Source of the DNA: Streptomyces sp. NA02950
Lineage (GTDB): Bacteria; Actinomycetota; Actinomycetes; Streptomycetales; Streptomycetaceae
Direction of reading: 5' to 3'
Length of the DNA: 64,000 bases
NCBI RefSeq assembly: GCF_013364155.1
Contig: NZ_CP054916.1
Coordinates: 124,001 to 188,000 of the forward strand
Positions within the stretch are counted from its first letter, which is position 1. Each line of letters opens with the position of its first letter. A program made the position numbers and the translations under genes. This document shows, piece after piece, positions 28,801-38,035 of the stretch. The notes under the pieces were generated by a model, which saw nothing but the letters and a program-made list of their open reading frames with translations, had not been told where the DNA came from and did no database searches.

Positions 28801-30495
28801 AGTCACCGGGTCCGTGACTTGTGTGGGGCGGCCGGGACGGTGCTGCACAACCACTACGGACCGACCGAGACACATGTGGTCACCGCCTACACCGCGCCGG
28901 CGGACTGGACGGCATGGCCCGGGGGTACCGCGCCGATCGGCCGTCCGGTGTGGAACACCGGGGTGTACGTCCTGGACCCGGCTCTGCGGCCGACGCCGGT
29001 GGGTGTCGCGGGCGAGCTGTACGTCTCCGGCGCCCAGCTGGCCCGCGGCTACCACGCTCGGCCGGGACTGACCGCGCAGAGGTTCGTCGCAAACCCCTTC
29101 GCCCATGGCGAGCGGATGTACCGCACCGGCGACCTGGCCCGCTGGAACGCCGAGGGGCAACTGGAGTATCTGGGCCGTTCGGACGACCAGGTGAAGGTCC
29201 GTGGGTTCCGGATCGAGCTGGGTGAGGTCGAGGCCGCGCTGAGCGCCCATCCGTCCGTGGCCCAGGCAGCGGTGATGGTGCGTGAGGACCGCCCCGGGGA
29301 CAAGCGCCTGGTCGGCTACCTCGTGCCCAACGGCGGCAACACCGCGGGGATCGATTTGGCGGCCCTGCGCGCCCATCTCGGCGCGATGCTGCCGGAGTAC
29401 ATGGTGCCGTCCGCGTGGGTGGTCCTGGAGAGTCTGCCGCTGACGGTGACCGGAAAACTGGATCGACGGCAACTTTCGGCGCCGGACTACACGTGGTCCA
29501 CGCCGAGCCGGGAACCCTCCTCGGTCCAGGAGGAAATCCTCTGCAGGATTTTCGCCGAGGAACTGAACGTGCCTCACATCGGCGTAGAGGACAACTTCTT
29601 CGAGCACGGTGGACACTCACTCCTGGCGGTCAAGCTGGTGAGTCGGATCCGTTCGGTCATGGGTGTCGAGGTCTCCCTCCAGATGCTGATGGAAACGCCC
29701 AGCGTCGCAGGACTTGCACACCGGCTCAGCTTTCCCGAGACGAAGGACTCGCTTCGTGTACTTCTTCCCATCAGGACGCAGGGGAGCCAGCCACCTCTCT
29801 TCTGTGTTCATCCGCGATCCGGGCTGAGTTGGTGCTTCGCGCCTCTGGCCGGATTCGTGCCTCCTGGCATCCCCTTGTACGGCCTTCAGGCACGGGACGT
29901 CGACGGTGCGGGTGAGTTGCCGGGATCCATCCGGGAAATGGCGGAAGAGTACGTCAAAGAATTGCGCACCGTGCAACCGTCCGGTCCGTACCGTCTGCTG
30001 GGATGGTCGATGGGAGGCCGCGTGGCGCAGGAGATGGCCGTGCAGCTGCAGGAAGACGGCCAGCACGTGGCACTCGTCATCATGGGAGGCTATGCACCCG
30101 CCCCACTCGACGGTCCCGACGCGGACGGGACCGGCCGGGAATCCGCAGAGGCAACGGAAGTGTTCGACGAGGCACCTTCTCTTCGTGATCTCGCCGGACT
30201 TCCGTACTACTTCCGCAGCGAGATCTCGGAAGAAGAGGCTGAAGTAAGGGCGAGAATCATCGCGAACAACACCCGCATCTATGTGAAGCATTATCCTCGC
30301 ATGTTCCACGGTGATGTCCTCTTCATTTCGTCGGACGAGCTCGAGGACGGTTGGGGTCGTGCCATGTGGCAGCCCTTCACTTCAGGTCACATAAGCGAGT
30401 CGCGTCTGCCTTGTTCTCACGACGACATGGCCGATCCCCCTATGCTCTCGCTGCTGTGGGATGCAATCGCGGGTTGGCTCTCCACGACGAAGTAA
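16894..30495 (+). CDS. NRPS1: four-module synthetase with terminal thioesterase
   Basis: The 4533-aa protein starts at ATG 16894 behind GAGGTG. Domains (residues): C1 10-440 (HHIAADG at 140), A1 450-965, T1 (GGHSLL, Ser 1007), C2 1065-1525 (HHIAGDG at 1187), A2 1530-2040, T2 (Ser 2081), dual C/E-like domain 2130-2600 (HHLMGDSGD near its start, HHLISDH at 2301), A3 2605-3115, T3 (Ser 3160), C4 3215-3675 (HHIAGDG at 3341), A4 3685-4200, T4 (Ser 4242), TE 4290-4533 (GWSMGG, Ser 4372). Ten-residue codes aligned by eye to GrsA: A1 DVRHFSLVEK (Ser code with R for W239), A2 DAWLIGAVCK (aromatic, Trp-like at positions 278/301/322), A3 DAWTIAAVCK (Phe), A4 DVQYSAHVVK (Pro). C1 resembles EntF-type N-terminal C domains, so an acyl or aryl cap is possible. 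Predicted chain: Ser - (D-)aromatic - Phe - Pro, released or cyclised by TE. Confidence 0.93.
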   Translation: MSGSHGGRRELMAGQLGVWHAQQLHPDNPIYNMGEYLEIHGKVDTGLFEAAVRRVVLEVDFFGLRFEGTAGEAPRQYFDLRSDWPFHVIDVSGEEDPRSSAESWMWADMRRPVDLQGGELFTQAIFKVQEDLFFWYHRMHHIAADGLAGSRVAARVAAVYTALLAGESLTDPAFPSVSVLMDADADYRASAEFELDRTYWTERLSDRPETVSLSGREPSTTPHQLTRHTLHIPPDAAAELRSSARRLGTSLSGLAVAASAAYLHRATGQEDIILGVPVMGRKTALRDIPGMTANIVPLRLTVEPKATVGELVKQVSRGVRDALRHQRYRYEDILRDLKLVGRDGLYPLLVNIVSFDYDLRFGDAPSSAHGLGGINFNDLSISVYDRSSDGSMSVVVEANPDLYSREAVHRHAAKFLDVMNWMARSTAEERVHQVTLMSRSEQRLVLDEWNDSAHEVPAATLPELLRAQAARTPDAVAVVFEGVEVSYADLDARTNRLARFLIDRGVGPESRVAVMMHRSFDLVVALLAVVKAGGAYVPVDPDYPADRITYVLDDARPLLVLTSTDLVSRLTDSHPPYVAVDAPRTTTALEGLQHTDLTDTERRTTLLPAHPAYVIYTSGSTGRPKGVVVPHAGIVNWLTWLQGAYNLTAADRVLQKTPLGFDVSVREFFWPLLQGATVVVAKPSGHRDPGYLAELIQRERVTIAHFVPSLLQVFLREPAAGACTGLRAVFCSGEALPSDVAGQFRNVLDVPLHNLYGPTEASVEVTAWTCDSDTSRSSVPIGRPVWNTQVYVLDAALRPVPPGVAGELYLAGVQLARGYLERPGLTALRFVANPFTPGERMYRTGDLARWNAEGQLEYLGRTDDQVKIRGFRIELGEIEAALTVHPSVAQSAVVVREDHPGDKRLVGYLVPASGPEGADTAVMRRHLQGVLPEYMVPSALVVLDALPLTVNGKLDRRALPAPDYQAADGGRGPSTVQEELLCSVFGEVLGVPQVGVDDNFFELGGHSLLATRLVSRIRSVFGAEVPIRTLFEAPTPAGLAGRLTSSGVRRRPLVRVERPERVPLSFAQQRLWFLGELEGPSATYNIPLALRLTGSLDVDALKTALCDLVGRHEVLRTVVAMEDGQPYQQILSAEEASVALVVEQVSDLESAISEVAGHRFDLAAEVPLRARLFEVGPHEHVLVLVVHHIAGDGWSMGPLARDLSAAYTARSTGRTPGWDPLSVQYADYSLWQRGLLGGESDPGSVLNKQLGYWRKVLDGVPQELVLPFDRSRPVVASHRGGRVDLWVPAEVHARVAGLARARGVTVFMVLQAALAVLLSRMGAGSDIPVGTPVAGRTDEALDDLVGFFVNTLVMRTDLSGDPTFVGLLEQVRETGLGAFAHQDVPFERLVEDLAPARSMARHPLFQVMLALQNNAQAVLDLPGIHTEPMPAGQPAAKFDLSFALAETFHTDTDTDTSTGNGPGSGNRPAGLRGAIDYALDLFDAETVETLAERFVRVLDTVTADPHQHINAVEVLDPAEQERVLVEWNDTAREVPAATLPVMFQAQAARTPDATAVVFAGIEVTYAELNARANRLARLLIDRGVGPESLVAVMLERSIDLIVACLSVTKAGGAYLPIDPDYPAERITYVLTDARPVVVLTSTGLASRLTGGQLSHLVVDDPQTTAALEGVRDTDLTDAERRSTLLPAHPAYVIYTSGSTGQPKGVAVTHQGLPSLAAAQAEGLAITAGSRVLQFASASFDAAVWEMVMALCNGACLVSAAPHDLLPGQALVSLVAEQSVTHALLPPAALALLEPDSLPSITTLITGGEALNRNLVVQWADGRRLINAYGPTESTVCATITDPLSADAHNTPPIGTPVPNTRAYVLDAALRPVPVGVAGELYLAGAGLARGYLDRPGLTAQRFVANPFGGPGERMYRTGDLARWNAEGQLEYLGRADDQVKVRGFRIELGEVEAALSAHPSVAQSAVVVREDRPGDKRLVGYLVPATSHAGGLDTAALRAHLGAMLPEYMVPSALVVLDALPLTANGKLDRRALPAPDYQAAGGGRGPATVQEEILCSVFAEVLGVPQVGVDDNFFELGGHSLLAVRVIELLRARGMSVDTRSLFAAPTAAGLAASDGRAEVAVPENRIPDNALTISPDMLSLVDLTREEIDRIVARIPGGAANVADVYPLAPLQEGIFFHHLMGDSGDGSDVYVLPVLLGFDSRQRLDGFVDALQKVVDRHDVLRTAVLWEGLPEPVQVVVRRAAIPVESVDLPEGPDDEVTSRMLAACPGSMDIGQAPMIRVYTATDPVNGQWLALVQAHHLISDHTTLDVLLEEVRWFITNREDTLPAPLPFRNFVAQARLRVAQEEHRRYFSTLLGDVTEPTAPFGLLDVRGDGTGVAESRRVMDAELAQRLRDQSRRLGVSPATILHVVWARVLAATAGRDDVVFGTVLFGRMAAGSGADRVLGLFINTLPVRVRTHGAQVMETVRSVQNQLADLLVHEHAPLTLARQASGMKADTPLFTSLFNYRHSRRAAPGTDNGLDGITMLYDQERTNYPLGLNVDDTGDGFTLTVQVAAPVSGESLCAMIHTAAEGVVTALETAPHQQIDTVDVLDPAQRHRALVEWNDTAREVPAATLPQLFQAQAARTPDATAVLFEDAELSYADLNARANRLARLLIDRGVGPESLVAVMMHRSVDLIVALLAVVKAGGAYVPVDPNYPAERITYVLTDAQPVVVLTSTDLASRLTGGQLSHLAVDDPQTTAALEDLQHTDLTDTERRSTLLPAHPAYVIYTSGSTGQPKGVAVTHQGLPSLTAAQAEEFGVTAGSRVLQFASASFDAAVWETVMALCNGACLVSAAPHDLLPGQALVRLVAERSVTHSTLPPAVLALLEPDSLPSITTLITAGEALSQNLVTRWADGRRLVNAYGPTESTVCATITDPLSPDEHNTPHIGTPISNTRVYVLDAALRPVPVGVAGELYLAGAGLARGYLHRPGLTAERFVANPFGGPGERMYRTGDLARWRPDGVLDFLGRTDDQVKVRGFRIELGEVEATLSGHPSVARSAVVVREDRPGDKLLVGYVVPATSHAGGLDTAALRAYLGAMLPEYMVPSALVVLDALPLTVNGKLDRRALPAPDYQAAGGGRGPSTVQEELLCSVFGEVLGVPTVGVDDNFFELGGHSLLAVQLTNRIRTALGVEVAIRALFEAPTVAGLARRLTDSGAARPALVAMARPEAVPLSFAQQRLWFLGELEGPSATYNIPLALRLTGDLDVEALRMALGDVVGRHEVLRTVFATDEGRPRQRILAPPATFDLPVVEVGREGLAEAVAGLAGHTFDLSAEIPLRAWLLRVAPDECVLVLVVHHIAGDGWSMGPLARDLSAAYTARSTGRTPGWDPLSVQYADYSLWQRGLLGGESDPGSVLNKQLGYWRKVLDGVPQELVLPFDRSRPVVASHRGGRVDLWVPAEVHARVAGLARARGVTVFMVLQAALAVLLSRMGAGSDIPVGTPVAGRTDEALDDLVGFFVNTLVMRTDLSGDPTFVGLLEQVRETGLGAFAHQDVPFERLVEDLAPARSMARHPLFQVMLALQNNAQAVLDLPGIHTEPMPAGQPAAKFDLFFTLSETFGTNNTNTTIGSGAGSGNRPAGLHGAIDYALDLFDAETVETLAERFVRVLDTVTREPHQRVSGVEVLSEEERHRLVAEWNDTAREVPGAALPELFQARVAKHPDAVAVVCDGAEVTYAELDERANRLARLLIRRGIGPERIVGLAMPRSVDLIVGLLAVLKSGAGYLPIDPEYPAERIAFMLADAVPSLTLTTTEVAGRTATGPALLLDDPAVVAELGALPAEVPGDEERTGPRLPQHPAYLMYTSGSTGRPKGVVMSCGALVNLLSWHASAIPAEAGSRVAQFTAISFDVSAQEILSALLDGKTLVVPDEEIRRNPEEFVVWLREQKATELYAPNMMVDALGEAVAEQGTELPWLRHVSQAGEALVLSHRVRDLCGAAGTVLHNHYGPTETHVVTAYTAPADWTAWPGGTAPIGRPVWNTGVYVLDPALRPTPVGVAGELYVSGAQLARGYHARPGLTAQRFVANPFAHGERMYRTGDLARWNAEGQLEYLGRSDDQVKVRGFRIELGEVEAALSAHPSVAQAAVMVREDRPGDKRLVGYLVPNGGNTAGIDLAALRAHLGAMLPEYMVPSAWVVLESLPLTVTGKLDRRQLSAPDYTWSTPSREPSSVQEEILCRIFAEELNVPHIGVEDNFFEHGGHSLLAVKLVSRIRSVMGVEVSLQMLMETPSVAGLAHRLSFPETKDSLRVLLPIRTQGSQPPLFCVHPRSGLSWCFAPLAGFVPPGIPLYGLQARDVDGAGELPGSIREMAEEYVKELRTVQPSGPYRLLGWSMGGRVAQEMAVQLQEDGQHVALVIMGGYAPAPLDGPDADGTGRESAEATEVFDEAPSLRDLAGLPYYFRSEISEEEAEVRARIIANNTRIYVKHYPRMFHGDVLFISSDELEDGWGRAMWQPFTSGHISESRLPCSHDDMADPPMLSLLWDAIAGWLSTTK
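20434..21212 (+). repeat. Exact 779-bp repeat inside NRPS1 (unit in C2)
   Basis: Positions 20434-21212 (C2) match 26896-27674 (C4) at a constant offset of 6462 bp with no mismatch I could find. Sequence on either side diverges sharply. Both cover the HHIAGDG-to-C-terminal half of the condensation domain. This points to gene conversion between modules. Confidence 0.85.
26896..27674 (+). repeat. Exact 779-bp repeat inside NRPS1 (unit in C4)
   Basis: Partner of 20434-21212. It starts at the strand before HHIAGDG and ends at KFDL. Confidence 0.85.
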
Positions 30496-30549
30496 CCATC
30501 GGCCGGGGTCGGCCACCCTGACACGTCCACCGTTGAGTGACAGATAGGA

Positions 30550-30771
30550 ATGAATGATGACGAACTTCCTTTTGAGGACCAGGACGCCAACTACCTCGTT
30601 CTGAAGAACGAGGAGGGTCAGTTCTCGCTCTGGCCCACCTTCGTCGACGTGCCGGACGGGTGGGAGCTGGCCTTCGGAGAGGCGGCGCGTCAGGCATGCC
30701 TCGACTTCATCGAGAAGACCTGGACCGACATGCGCCCCAAGAGCCTGACAGATGCCATGAACGCCGGCTGA
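30550..30771 (+). CDS. MbtH-like protein (NRPS1 partner)
   Basis: The 73-aa protein follows NRPS1 after 54 bp, with an AGGA ribosome site. It has the MbtH fold signature: NEEGQFSLWP, then the conserved Trp-rich VPDGWELAFGE, then CLDFIEKTWTDMRPKSL. MbtH proteins bind adenylation domains and stabilise or activate them. Its location suggests service to NRPS1; the second MbtH at 57972 serves the other locus, though exchange is possible. Confidence 0.93.
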   Translation: MNDDELPFEDQDANYLVLKNEEGQFSLWPTFVDVPDGWELAFGEAARQACLDFIEKTWTDMRPKSLTDAMNAG

Positions 30772-30781
30772 GCAGGATCGG

Positions 30782-30816
30782 GGACTGGAGCGGCGGCTGA
30801 TGCCCCGTTCCAGTCC
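30782..30816 (+). terminator. Hairpin after NRPS1-mbtH
   Basis: GGACTGGAGCGG and CCGTTCCAGTCC form a 12-bp stem (one G-T wobble) with an 11-nt loop, 10 bp after the mbtH stop. There is no T-run, as is common in actinomycetes. Confidence 0.6.
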
Positions 30817-31041
30817 GCCGGCAGGTCTACGAGTCGAAGGCATGCCGATGTAGAGTGAAGGGCGCCCCGGTCTGAGCGGGCTGCCACCTGTGCATGGTCT
30901 GCACCCCGCGCAGCACCATCCACATCTTCCACGCCGGCCAATGATGAGGATCCGCGTTTTTGGCTCTGGCCGCAGTTCCGTGAAAGCACAGGTCAGCGAC
31001 AGGAAGACAACATCCGTCGCCTGGGTGTCCGTACCGTCGCG

Positions 31042-31165
31042 TCACGCGTATCCCTGGCCCCAGAACTGTGAGCCGATCCGCCAGCTGATCGCCACGGCGG
31101 GCATCACCTCCGGCAGGAACTCGGGCACGGACAGTCCCGTGAAGCCGATCAGTGCGTGTCCTACG
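31042..31165 (-). pseudogene. GNAT acetyltransferase fragment
   Basis: One minus-strand frame encodes ALIGFTGLSVPEFLPEVMPA followed by VAISWRIGSQFWGQGYA and a stop at 31042. This is the central strand-turn of GNAT acetyltransferases of the RimJ/RimL type, ending just where the acetyl-CoA loop should start. Upstream it is closed by TGA near the IS110 border. The roughly 225 bp between this and the mbtH terminator hold nothing I recognise. Confidence 0.5.
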
Positions 31166-31189
31166 TTTCAGGGGCGGGCTCGGGCCGGT

Positions 31190-31380
31190 CATTCGTAGGA
31201 TCGGTGGGCCCGGGGCTCCGGGTATGGCTCAGTGCGTGTCGCCGTCGGATGGCTTCAGAAACTTGGCCGCCCGGAGCCCGCGACGACTCGACCGCTGATT
31301 GGGATACGCGACTCCATCGCTTCGTAGGACAGTGCCGGCGAGGTCGTCTGCAGGGTGAACGTGACGACGAGCTGGCGGAG
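31190..31380 (+). ncRNA. Candidate IS110 bridge RNA region
   Basis: Members of the IS110 group are known to encode a structured guide (bridge) RNA in the left non-coding end, upstream of the recombinase. Here 31190-31380 has no gene and includes hairpin-capable GC-rich segments (such as GGGCCCGGGGCTCCGGG at 31207-31223). I did not fold it, and the target- and donor-binding loops are not identified. The call rests on position and family knowledge. Confidence 0.35.
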
Positions 31381-32577
31381 GTGACCGTGCCCGAGATCTG
31401 GGCCGGGTTAGACATCGGCAAGGAACATCACCACTGCGTGGTGATCGACGAGAAGGGCGAGCGACTCCTCTCCCGGCGGGTCCTCAACGACGAATCCCAG
31501 CTCCTGGAGCTGATCATCGCTGTCCTGTCCCTCTCCGAGGACGTGCTCTGGGCAGTCGACATTAACCGCGGCGGCGCCGCCTTGGTCATCGGTCTGCTGC
31601 TCGACCACGGCCAGCCGATGGTCTATCTGCCGGGCCTGGCCGTGCACCACGCCTCCGCCGCCTACCGGGGCCAGGGCAAGACCGACGCGAAGGACGCACA
31701 CGTCATCGCCGACCAGGCCCGGATGCGCCGCGACCTCGGCATCCTGCGGCCCGGTGACGAGGTGGCCGTTGACTTGCGGCTCCTCATCGCCCGCCGCACC
31801 GATCTGGTCTGCGACCGCACCCGGCAGATCAACCGGCTCCGGGCCCAGCTGCTGGAGATCTTCCCCGCACTCGAACGCGCCCTGACCTTGACCAACCATG
31901 GGCCGGTCATGCTGCTGACCGGCTATCAGGCTCCGGCGGCGATCCGCCGCACCGGCGCCAAGCGCATCGAGACCTGGTTGAAGAATCGCAAGGTCAGAGG
32001 CGCCGCCGAACTGGCCCGGACAGCGGTCGAAGCGGCCCAGGCCCAGCACACCGCCCTGCCCGGTGAGAAGGTGGCCGGGAGCCTCGTGGCCCGCCTGGCG
32101 AAGGGGGTGATTGCCCTCAACACGGAGATCGCCGAAGTCGACGCCCTCATCGAGGCCCGGTTTCACCAGCACCAGCACGCAGAGGTGATCAACAACCTGC
32201 CCGGCATGGGGCCCCGGCTCGGTGCTGAGTTCATCGCCGCCACCGGCGGTGACCTGGCGCCCTTCGGCACCGCCGACCGCCTGGCCACCTTCGCCGGCCT
32301 GGCACCTGTTCCACGCGACTCCGGCCGCGTCAACGGCAACATGCGTCGACCCAGCCGTTTCCACCGTGGGCTCCTGAGAGCCTTCTACCTCTCCTCACTG
32401 GCCAGCCTCAGGGTCTGTCCGGCCTCGCGGACGTACTACGAACGCAAGCGCAAGGAAGGCAAGAACCACCAGCAGGCCCTGCTGTCCCTCGCCCGCCGAC
32501 GAGTCAACGTCCTATGGGCCATGATCCGCGACGGAACGTGCTACCAAGAGGCACCTGCGGCTGTCGCAGCGGCTTGA
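31381..32577 (+). CDS. IS110-family transposase/recombinase (DEDD)
   Basis: I place the start at GTG 31381 (alternative 31387) because the protein then begins VPEIWAGLDIGKEHHHCVVI, the RuvC-like start with the first Asp. Further motifs are VLWAVDINRGGAAL, GKTDAKDAHVIADQARM (DEDD acidic pair) and the Tnp_2 C-terminal domain: VINNLPGMGPRLGAEFIAAT, LATFAGLAPVPRDSGRVNGN, FYLSSLASL and YYERKRKEGKNHQQALLSLA. The 398-aa length is normal. The frame is intact, so the element may be active. Confidence 0.88.
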   Translation: MTVPEIWAGLDIGKEHHHCVVIDEKGERLLSRRVLNDESQLLELIIAVLSLSEDVLWAVDINRGGAALVIGLLLDHGQPMVYLPGLAVHHASAAYRGQGKTDAKDAHVIADQARMRRDLGILRPGDEVAVDLRLLIARRTDLVCDRTRQINRLRAQLLEIFPALERALTLTNHGPVMLLTGYQAPAAIRRTGAKRIETWLKNRKVRGAAELARTAVEAAQAQHTALPGEKVAGSLVARLAKGVIALNTEIAEVDALIEARFHQHQHAEVINNLPGMGPRLGAEFIAATGGDLAPFGTADRLATFAGLAPVPRDSGRVNGNMRRPSRFHRGLLRAFYLSSLASLRVCPASRTYYERKRKEGKNHQQALLSLARRRVNVLWAMIRDGTCYQEAPAAVAAA

Positions 32578-32659
32578 CAACGGCATTGGGAAGTCTCTAA
32601 ACCCCCAACTAGCCTCGCCGTTTCGCTTGGGTACGGCTGGCTTTGGGGCGGAAACGCGA

Positions 32660-33220
32660 AAGTGCCTTCCTGACCTGGGACGATGAACCTTGCTGAGGGG
32701 TTCTGTTGGTCCAGGCGGAGGGCACTTTCTACGTGCAGGGTATCGGGTTGCGTCCCAGGGTCCATGTCAGTGCCGATGGTTCGGGGGTGGTGGGGCATGC
32801 CGGGGCACGGTTGCTGGCGGATCTCGCCGAGGCCACCGGGCTGACCGCCGCGTACTCCGCCGCTCTCAGGTCGCTTCGGCCGCGTGGGACCGGGCATGAT
32901 CCGGGCCGGGTCGCCACCGACCTGGCGGTGATGCTCGCCGACGGTGGTGAGGCGATCGCGGATCTGGCCGTGCTGCGGGACCAGGCAGGGGTGGTCGGCC
33001 CGGTCGCCTCCACACCCACCGCTTGGCGGTTGCTCGCCGACACCGACGAGGCTGCACTCGCTTCGCTGCGAGCCGCCCGCGCCTCAGCCCGGGAAGTCGC
33101 CTGGATGCAGGCCGCCGAGACCGGCGAGGGCATACCTGCTGCCCGGGCCGGCGGACGAGAACTTTCCGGCCTGGTTCTGGACCTCGACGCCACGCTGGTC
33201 ACCTTGAGCTGCCCCGAATT
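32660..33220 (+). pseudogene. IS1380-family transposase, N-terminal half, truncated by IS3
   Basis: The frame starts near 32706 (TTG) and encodes RVHVSADGSGVVGHAGARLL, LADLAEATGLTAAYSAALRS, VATDLAVMLADGGEAIADLA and LVLDLDATLVTLS, where the first catalytic Asp lies. At 33221 it is cut by the left inverted repeat of the IS3 element, so the rest of the DDE domain is missing. Probable left-end sequence of the element is around 32660 (GGAAACGCGAAAGTGCC). Confidence 0.7.
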
Positions 33221-33243
33221 CCGTAGAGTCCGGTGATCTTGTT

Positions 33244-34129
33244 TCAGGCGGACTGCGGGGTGGCTTCCTGTTGTCGCCACCAGTCGCGTTCGTACTCGGC
33301 GGGCGGTACATAGCCGAGGGCGGAGTGGAGCCGTTCCTCGTTGTACCACGTGACCCACTGGAAGATCGCCCGCTCGACCTGGTCCACGTCCCTCCAAGGG
33401 CCCTGCATCTCGATCAGCTCGGCCTTGAAGGTGCCGTTCAGGGCCTCGGCCATCGCGTTGTCATAGCTGTCCGCGACCGAGCCGACCGAGGCCGAAGCCC
33501 CGATATCGGCGAGTCGATCGGTATACCGAATTGATACGTATTGCGACCCGCGGTCGCTGTGATGAATGAGACCGGAGTCCTTCTTGATCCTCCGTCTCCA
33601 CAACGCCATTTCCAGGGCGTCCAGGGGCAGTTCTGTCCGTATGTGGTGCGCGACCTGCCAGCCGACGATCATCCGCGAGTACACGTCCAGGACGAACGCC
33701 ACGTACGCCCAGCCCGACCAGGTACGTACATACCTCATGTCCGCCACCCACAGCTGATCCGGGCGCGAGGCGGTGAAGTTGCGGTCGACCAGGTCCGGCG
33801 GGGCGGGGTGCCGACGGCTCCGGCACGGTGGTCCGCCGCCGCTGCCCACGGATCACACCCTCCAGACCCAGCTCGCCCATCAGCCGCTCGACAGTGCAGC
33901 GGGCTACGACGACGCCCCTGCGTCGCAGCGCGCGGGTGATGCGCCGGGCCCCATAGGTGCCGCCCGAGTCGGCGTGAACCTGCTGGATCAGTGGCATGAA
34001 CTGCTCGTCACGGAGCCGGCGCGCGGACTTCGGCCGCTTCTTGCGAGCGTAGTAGGCGGACTCGGACCAGCCGAGCACCCGGCATACGGGCCCGACCCCG
34101 AAGCCGTCCTCTTCCAGACTGTCGATCAC
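33244..34129 (-). pseudogene. IS3-family OrfB, frameshifted
   Basis: From ATG 34129 the first frame encodes VCRVLGWSESAYYARKKRPK and TYGARRITRALRRRGVVVAR. Near 33815 a one-base shift moves the integrase core to another frame: QLWVADMRYVRTWSGWAY (first Asp), LIHHSDRGSQYVSIRYTDRL (second Asp) and NAMAEALNGTFKAE (Glu), ending QQEATPQSA. The slip is far from the normal orfA/orfB junction, so this copy is probably inactive. Confidence 0.75.
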
Positions 34130-34437
34130 CTGGTCGGCTTCGTCCGGGGACGGTCGAGCTCCTGGGCAAAAAGCGCACTCGCTGCTTTGAGGATCTCGTT
34201 CGCGCGCCTCAACTCCGCTATTTCTTTGCGAAGTTGCCTCAACTCCTCGTGCTCCGCCGTGGTCAGCCGGTCGTCGCGTTCTCCGGCATCCGCCTCAGCT
34301 TGGCGGACCCCGCCACGCAGGGCCTCCTTGTGGATGCCCAGGTCCTTCGCGACATGGGCGATCGGCCGGCCGGTGGAGCGGACCTCGCGGACCGCGCGCT
34401 CACGGAGCTCGTCGGGGTATTTACACGGTGCTGGCAT
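34126..34437 (-). CDS. IS3-family OrfA (second IS3 element)
   Basis: About 103 aa from ATG 34437: YPDELRERAVREVRSTGRPI, HTH (HVAKDLGIHKEALRGGVRQA) and a coiled-coil helix (EHEELRQLRKEIAELRRANE). The stop overlaps the start of orfB at 34129 in another frame, the frameshift region. Confidence 0.8.
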   Translation of the reverse strand: MPAPCKYPDELRERAVREVRSTGRPIAHVAKDLGIHKEALRGGVRQAEADAGERDDRLTTAEHEELRQLRKEIAELRRANEILKAASALFAQELDRPRTKPTR

Positions 34438-34493
34438 GGTGCTGGTGGTTCTCCTTCGCCAGGACCGTAACCCTGGCATCAGGGACTCCACAA

Positions 34494-35628
34494 ATCTCGG
34501 TACAGCTCAAGTAGTTGGAGTGGAAGCGGACCTGTGTGGCGGCTTCGCCGCCTCCTTGCACCAGTTCGGAGCGGACCTTGATCTCGGTCTCGCCGAACTT
34601 CATGAAGGTGCGTACTCCGCGCTCTTTCCGGTCGAAGCGCATGACCGGGCCGAGGTCGATGGTGACCTCTGCCAATCGATCGCAGCCGTCGTCGGTGACG
34701 TATCGGGGCTCGGTGTTCCGGGTGGCGAAGACGCCGAACGCGATCTCCTTCTGGTCGTCGAACAAGGGCAAGATCACGTGGCAGACCTCGGCGTCCGTCG
34801 GCACTGACTGTCCGGCTGTGGCGAAGACGTTGAACCGGTCCACGCACCTATCCCCGTCCGCTGTGCTCACCCGGGACGATTCAGGGTCGATGCCCTCTTC
34901 AAAGCGCATGGCGGTGTCGATGCCGTAGGTGAACCGGCTGCGGCGGGCGCGGGTCTGAGGGTCGTAGCAGAAGTGGACGGCACCGGCCAGGACAGCGATG
35001 TCGGGGTTCGGCGGCACAACGATGGTGGCCCGGGTCGCGAAGCGTTCCTTGATGGCCTGCTGGGAGTACGGCGAGTTGCTGAAGCCGCCAGCAAGGACGA
35101 TCACATTGGGGACGTCGGGTTGGGGACGTCGGGGTCGCTCTGAGCGGATTCCATCTCGTTCAGCTGCGCCTCGACGAGGTCGAGAGTGCCCGGGACGACG
35201 GTGTCGAAGAGCGCGTGCAGCTGGGCAGGGGCGAGGACGATGGCGTCATCGACCTTGTTCTGGCGGCGGGCCAGCCGGCGTCGGCCCGCTGCCCCCATCC
35301 TCCGGTCGATCCCGGTGGGGATGAGGAGGTTGACGTTATCCTCCTGGTCGAGCCTCACCGCGACCTTGGCGCGTTCCCACTGGTCGATCATGTGCAGCAG
35401 GGCATCGGGGCACGCCTCGCGGATGTCTGCCATGACGTCCTTGCCGAAGGCGTCGAGGAGGTATTCGCTCTCGACGCGGCGGTTGAGGAAGTCCGAGCCG
35501 AGGCGGTCGCCCAGGGACCGCCCGATCTCGATCATCTTGCCGTCCTGGTCGTTCTGGTAGGCGGTGATGTCGACCGTTCCGCCCCCGCTGTCAACGACCA
35601 TGAAGCGAGCACCCGGGGCCATCACCAC
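34494..35628 (-). pseudogene. Hsp70/actin-like ATPase remnant, split by a 14-bp duplication
   Basis: Two frames encode consecutive parts of an Hsp70-like ATPase: phosphate-2 loop ARFMVVDSGGGTVDITAYQN, GDRLGSDFLNRRVESEYLL and QWERAKVAVRLDQEDNVNLL, then the adenosine motif VIVLAGGFSNSPYSQQAIKE and a beta-rich substrate domain (VRTFMKFGETEIKVRSEL). The frames part near 35100-35130 at a tandem copy of CCCGACGTCCCCAA; removing one copy restores one continuous frame. The N terminus (phosphate-1 loop) is missing beyond 35628, and the C terminus is cut by the IS3 end. It resembles stand-alone HSPA12-like proteins more than DnaK. Confidence 0.75.
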
Positions 35629-35844
35629 CCGCCCGTGCCCGAACTCCTCGCCGGACTACTGACCGAGCACCTGGGCCAGCTCCACACCCCTCAGACCCTC
35701 CGCCTCATCCGGGCCCGCCTTCTGCGCGTCCCACTGGAAGAGCCGGAACACGCGTTACTGATGCAGCAGGCAACAGCCGCGAACCTCTCCATGGAGGACT
35801 ACGCACGCGGCCTCATCCGAACGGTCCTCCACGGTCACAGCTGA
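35625..35844 (+). pseudogene. C-terminal fragment of an unrecognised protein
   Basis: The plus frame from the Hsp70 break to TGA 35844 reads like real protein: PELLAGLLTEHLGQLHTPQT, LRLIRARLLRVPLEEPEHAL and LLMQQATAANLSMEDYARGL. The end resembles the tail of small antitoxin or regulatory proteins, but I cannot name the family. No start is present; the upstream part was lost at the junction near 35625. Confidence 0.4.
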
Positions 35845-36174
35845 CGTCCTGTGCGCCTGGTGGAGACCACCATGCAGGTCCCCGGCCAGGAGGAGGAGCC
35901 GGGCCATTCGCGGCGTGTCGAAGAGCCGAGTGTCTTGTGGATCAGGCACTTTGGGTGAACCAAATGCCGCAAGCACGTACAAATTCACGTAGGGGCGTCC
36001 CCGTGAAGACATCGAATCCGAAAGACGCAATGCGGGTTGAAGCAGCAGCTGGCCATGCGGACCAGCCAAGCGGAGTCTTCGTGACTCTTGAATCGCTAAC
36101 TTTCCCGACTTCAGCGGTACTTGTGTCATTCCAGACATGAGCCGGGTCCACAGCTGTCAGCGAGGGAAGTTCGA
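35845..36174. other. 330-bp stretch without recognised gene
   Basis: The GC content drops in 35940-36120. A minus-strand frame (36151-35942, 69 codons) reads fairly protein-like (STRIASFGFDVFTGTPLREF) but has no family I know and no ribosome site. I see no RNA gene. It is probably an old junction. Confidence 0.3.
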
Positions 36175-36348
36175 GTCGAGGGATCGACCATGGGCACCCG
36201 CCAGGAACTCCTCGACCTCCTCACCTTCGTGACAAACGCCGGCATCGTCCCGGAGATCGGTCTTGAGGCACCGATGGCAGACGCGAAGGAGGCTTTCCGG
36301 GCAATGGAACACGGCAAGACGGCCGGGAAGATCGCTCTTACCCGGTGA
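36175..36348 (+). pseudogene. Zinc-type alcohol dehydrogenase C-terminal fragment
   Basis: The frame encodes GSTMGTRQELLDLLTFVTNA, GIVPEIGLEAPMADAKEAF and MEHGKTAGKIALTR followed by a stop. This is the standard last 55 residues of medium-chain dehydrogenases/quinone reductases. Cofactor and zinc domains are absent. Confidence 0.65.
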
Positions 36349-36443
36349 GCAGGTGAACACGCCACGCGCGGCGCGTCACCGTCGCACCGCACCCCCAACT
36401 CCCGCCATGGTCACGGCGAATACGAGAGAGCGGACATAAGGAT

Positions 36444-36715
36444 ATGAACCATTACGAGACGATCGAAACCATCACCCCCGACGGCACAGTTGGGTTTATC
36501 CGACTGAATCGCCCGAAGGCACTCAACGCTCTCAGCCTGACGGTCATGCGCGAACTCACCCACGCGATCGGGGCGATCGTGATCACCGGTTCGGAACGCG
36601 CCTTCGCCGCCGGGGCGGATATCTCCGAGATGGCAGCGCTCGACTACCCGGACGTGGTCCAGGCGGATCTGCTCGCCGGCTGGGAGGCCCTCGCCCGCGG
36701 CCCGCCGCCCTCACC
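36444..36715 (+). pseudogene. Enoyl-CoA hydratase/isomerase N-terminal fragment with small deletion
   Basis: Starts at ATG 36444 behind AAGGAT. It encodes [20 protein letters not shown], then after a missing dozen residues [20 protein letters not shown], which carries the oxyanion-hole loop (AAGADI) of crotonases. Homology ends near 36715 (GWEALARG); the rest of the roughly 260-residue family length is gone. Its start signals look intact. Confidence 0.7.
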
Positions 36716-36894
36716 GTCAGCCCACTCGACATCACCAAACCCAGATCCATCGCCACACCCGGCTCCGCGTATTTGCGGGAGCGGGGGCGTGTCCCGGCTT
36801 CCGCACGCCCGGGTGGTGCCTCTCGTCCGCCCCGCCGTCCTTGTACGTTGCGGCGGTCGAGCGGTACCCACCGGCGGGCCGGGTTGGAACTGTT

Positions 36895-36926
36895 CAGGTG
36901 CCCGCCTTTGGTCGGGCGGGCACCTG
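36895..36926 (-). terminator. Strong hairpin downstream of the NmrA-like gene
   Basis: CAGGTGCCCGCC, an 8-nt loop, GGCGGGCACCTG: a perfect 12-bp stem directly after the NmrA-like stop. It can terminate from either side. Confidence 0.75.
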
Positions 36927-36932
36927 GCCGGG

Positions 36933-37859
36933 TCAGCGGGGGTTGTTGAAAGTGTCCGCGTGGGCGCGGCTCCAGTCCTCGAAGGAGGTGGGGGTGATGC
37001 CCCACTGTCGGTAGAGGCTGCTGGGGGCGGGTGCCGCGTAGCCGACCTGGGCGGCCCATTCCTGGGAGTGGGCGACGCCGGTGACGACGCCGTCCTTGAG
37101 GGCCTGCTCCAGTGGGAGGTGGCTGTAGGTGACGGTGGTGCCGGTCGCCCTGCCGATGGCGTCGGCGATGGCGTCCATGGTGATCTCGTCGCCGTTGAGT
37201 TCGATGACGTGGCGGTGGAAGCGGTCGGGCTGGGCGATGGCCGCGACTGCGTAGCGGGCGACATCGACCACGGAAACGAGCTGCTGGGGCTGGTCGGGTG
37301 CGTAGGTGGAGTCGATGCGGCCTTCGGTGAGCCAGGGGAACATCCGGATGCTCTTGGGCGGGAGGAAGTTCTCCATGAGCAGCACCGGCCGCAGGACGGT
37401 CCAGCGGTTCAGGGAGGAGTTGCGCAGGCGGGCTTCCAGGTGGAGGCGGGCGACGGCGTAGGCGTCGTAGGTGTGGCCGGTGCCGTAGTCGCCGGCCAGC
37501 AGGTGGCGTTCCAGGGCGGCGACGCTGGTCTGGAGGAACAGGCTCACGTCGGCGCGTTCGGCGGCCTCGATGAGCTTGGCACCGAGGGTGAACTTGAGGA
37601 TCTCGTCGCCGATGGGGCCGACGGGGACGGCGAAGACGACGTCGGCGCCGGAGACGGCGTCGGCGACGAAGGAGTCGTCGGCGAGGTCGCCCTGCCGGTA
37701 CTCGACGCCGAGCCTTGTGAGGTAGGCGGCGCGGGGGGAGTCGGGGGCGACGGCGTCGACCGCGCGGACGGCGTGGCCGGCGGCGCGCAGGTGGCGGGTG
37801 GCGGCGACTCCCTGGTCGCCTGCCGCGCCGGTGACCAGAACGGTGACGGTGGTGGTCAT
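36933..37859 (-). CDS. NmrA-like NAD(P)-binding oxidoreductase
   Basis: The 308-aa protein starts at ATG 37859 with GAGGAG upstream. It has a Rossmann start ([20 protein letters not shown]), [33 protein letters not shown], a promoter of the NmrA family ([13 protein letters not shown]) and [20 protein letters not shown]. NmrA/HSCARG proteins bind NAD(P) and act as reductases or redox sensors. It is the likely target of the TetR gene just upstream, whose operator motif also lies in front of this gene. Exact substrate unknown. Confidence 0.8.
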   Translation of the reverse strand: MTTTVTVLVTGAAGDQGVAATRHLRAAGHAVRAVDAVAPDSPRAAYLTRLGVEYRQGDLADDSFVADAVSGADVVFAVPVGPIGDEILKFTLGAKLIEAAERADVSLFLQTSVAALERHLLAGDYGTGHTYDAYAVARLHLEARLRNSSLNRWTVLRPVLLMENFLPPKSIRMFPWLTEGRIDSTYAPDQPQQLVSVVDVARYAVAAIAQPDRFHRHVIELNGDEITMDAIADAIGRATGTTVTYSHLPLEQALKDGVVTGVAHSQEWAAQVGYAAPAPSSLYRQWGITPTSFEDWSRAHADTFNNPR

Positions 37860-37915
37860 GCGATTCTCCTCGGGTGCTGGTGCGTGTGAGGCGCGGTTTC
37901 CGACCCCACAACTAG

Positions 37916-37936
37916 AGACTGTATAGTATCGAGTCT
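37916..37936. promoter_or_regulatory. TetR operator in front of NmrA-like gene
   Basis: A 21-bp near-palindrome: AGACT at 37916, GTATAGTATCG, then AGTCT to 37936; 8 of 10 base pairs match across the centre. A related copy lies before the tetR gene at 38689-38709. Confidence 0.65.
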
Positions 37937-37989
37937 TCCGGGTATCGAGTTGTGAGGGTGAGGACCGGCACACCGGGAGGGGGAAATGC

Positions 37990-38020
37990 GCGGCGCCCCG
38001 GCCACAGGCCGGGGCGCCGC
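37990..38020 (-). terminator. Hairpin downstream of tetR
   Basis: GCGGCGCCCCGGCC, loop ACA, then the exact complement: a 14-bp perfect stem 16 bp after the tetR stop. It separates tetR from the NmrA-like gene, which has its own operator. Confidence 0.75.
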
Positions 38021-38035
38021 GGTGCAGGGTGTGAG

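Larger units (their letters stand above)
31166..32650 (+). mobile_element. IS110-family element (ends approximate)
   Basis: Contains a complete IS110-type recombinase gene preceded by about 200 bp of non-coding sequence. The left border is set where the GNAT remnant ends, the right border before the IS1380 fragment. IS110 elements lack clear inverted repeats, so the ends are estimates. Confidence 0.6.
33221..34493 (-). mobile_element. IS3-family element between IS1380 and Hsp70 remnants
   Basis: Ends are short imperfect inverted repeats: GTAGAGTCCGGTGAT near 33223 and GTGGAGTCCCTGAT (minus strand) near 34492. The element contains orfA and a frameshifted orfB. It interrupts or borders IS1380 on one side and an Hsp70-like gene on the other. 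Confidence 0.75.

Noticed and set aside
30550..32650. Composite transposon carrying NRPS1 bounded by IS701 and IS110
   Set aside because: The two bordering elements are from different families and cannot mobilise a segment together in the known way.
36444..37889. 481-codon plus frame reading from the crotonase start through the NmrA-like gene
   Set aside because: Only the first 90 codons resemble enoyl-CoA hydratase; the remainder is antisense to the NmrA-like gene and crosses its terminator.
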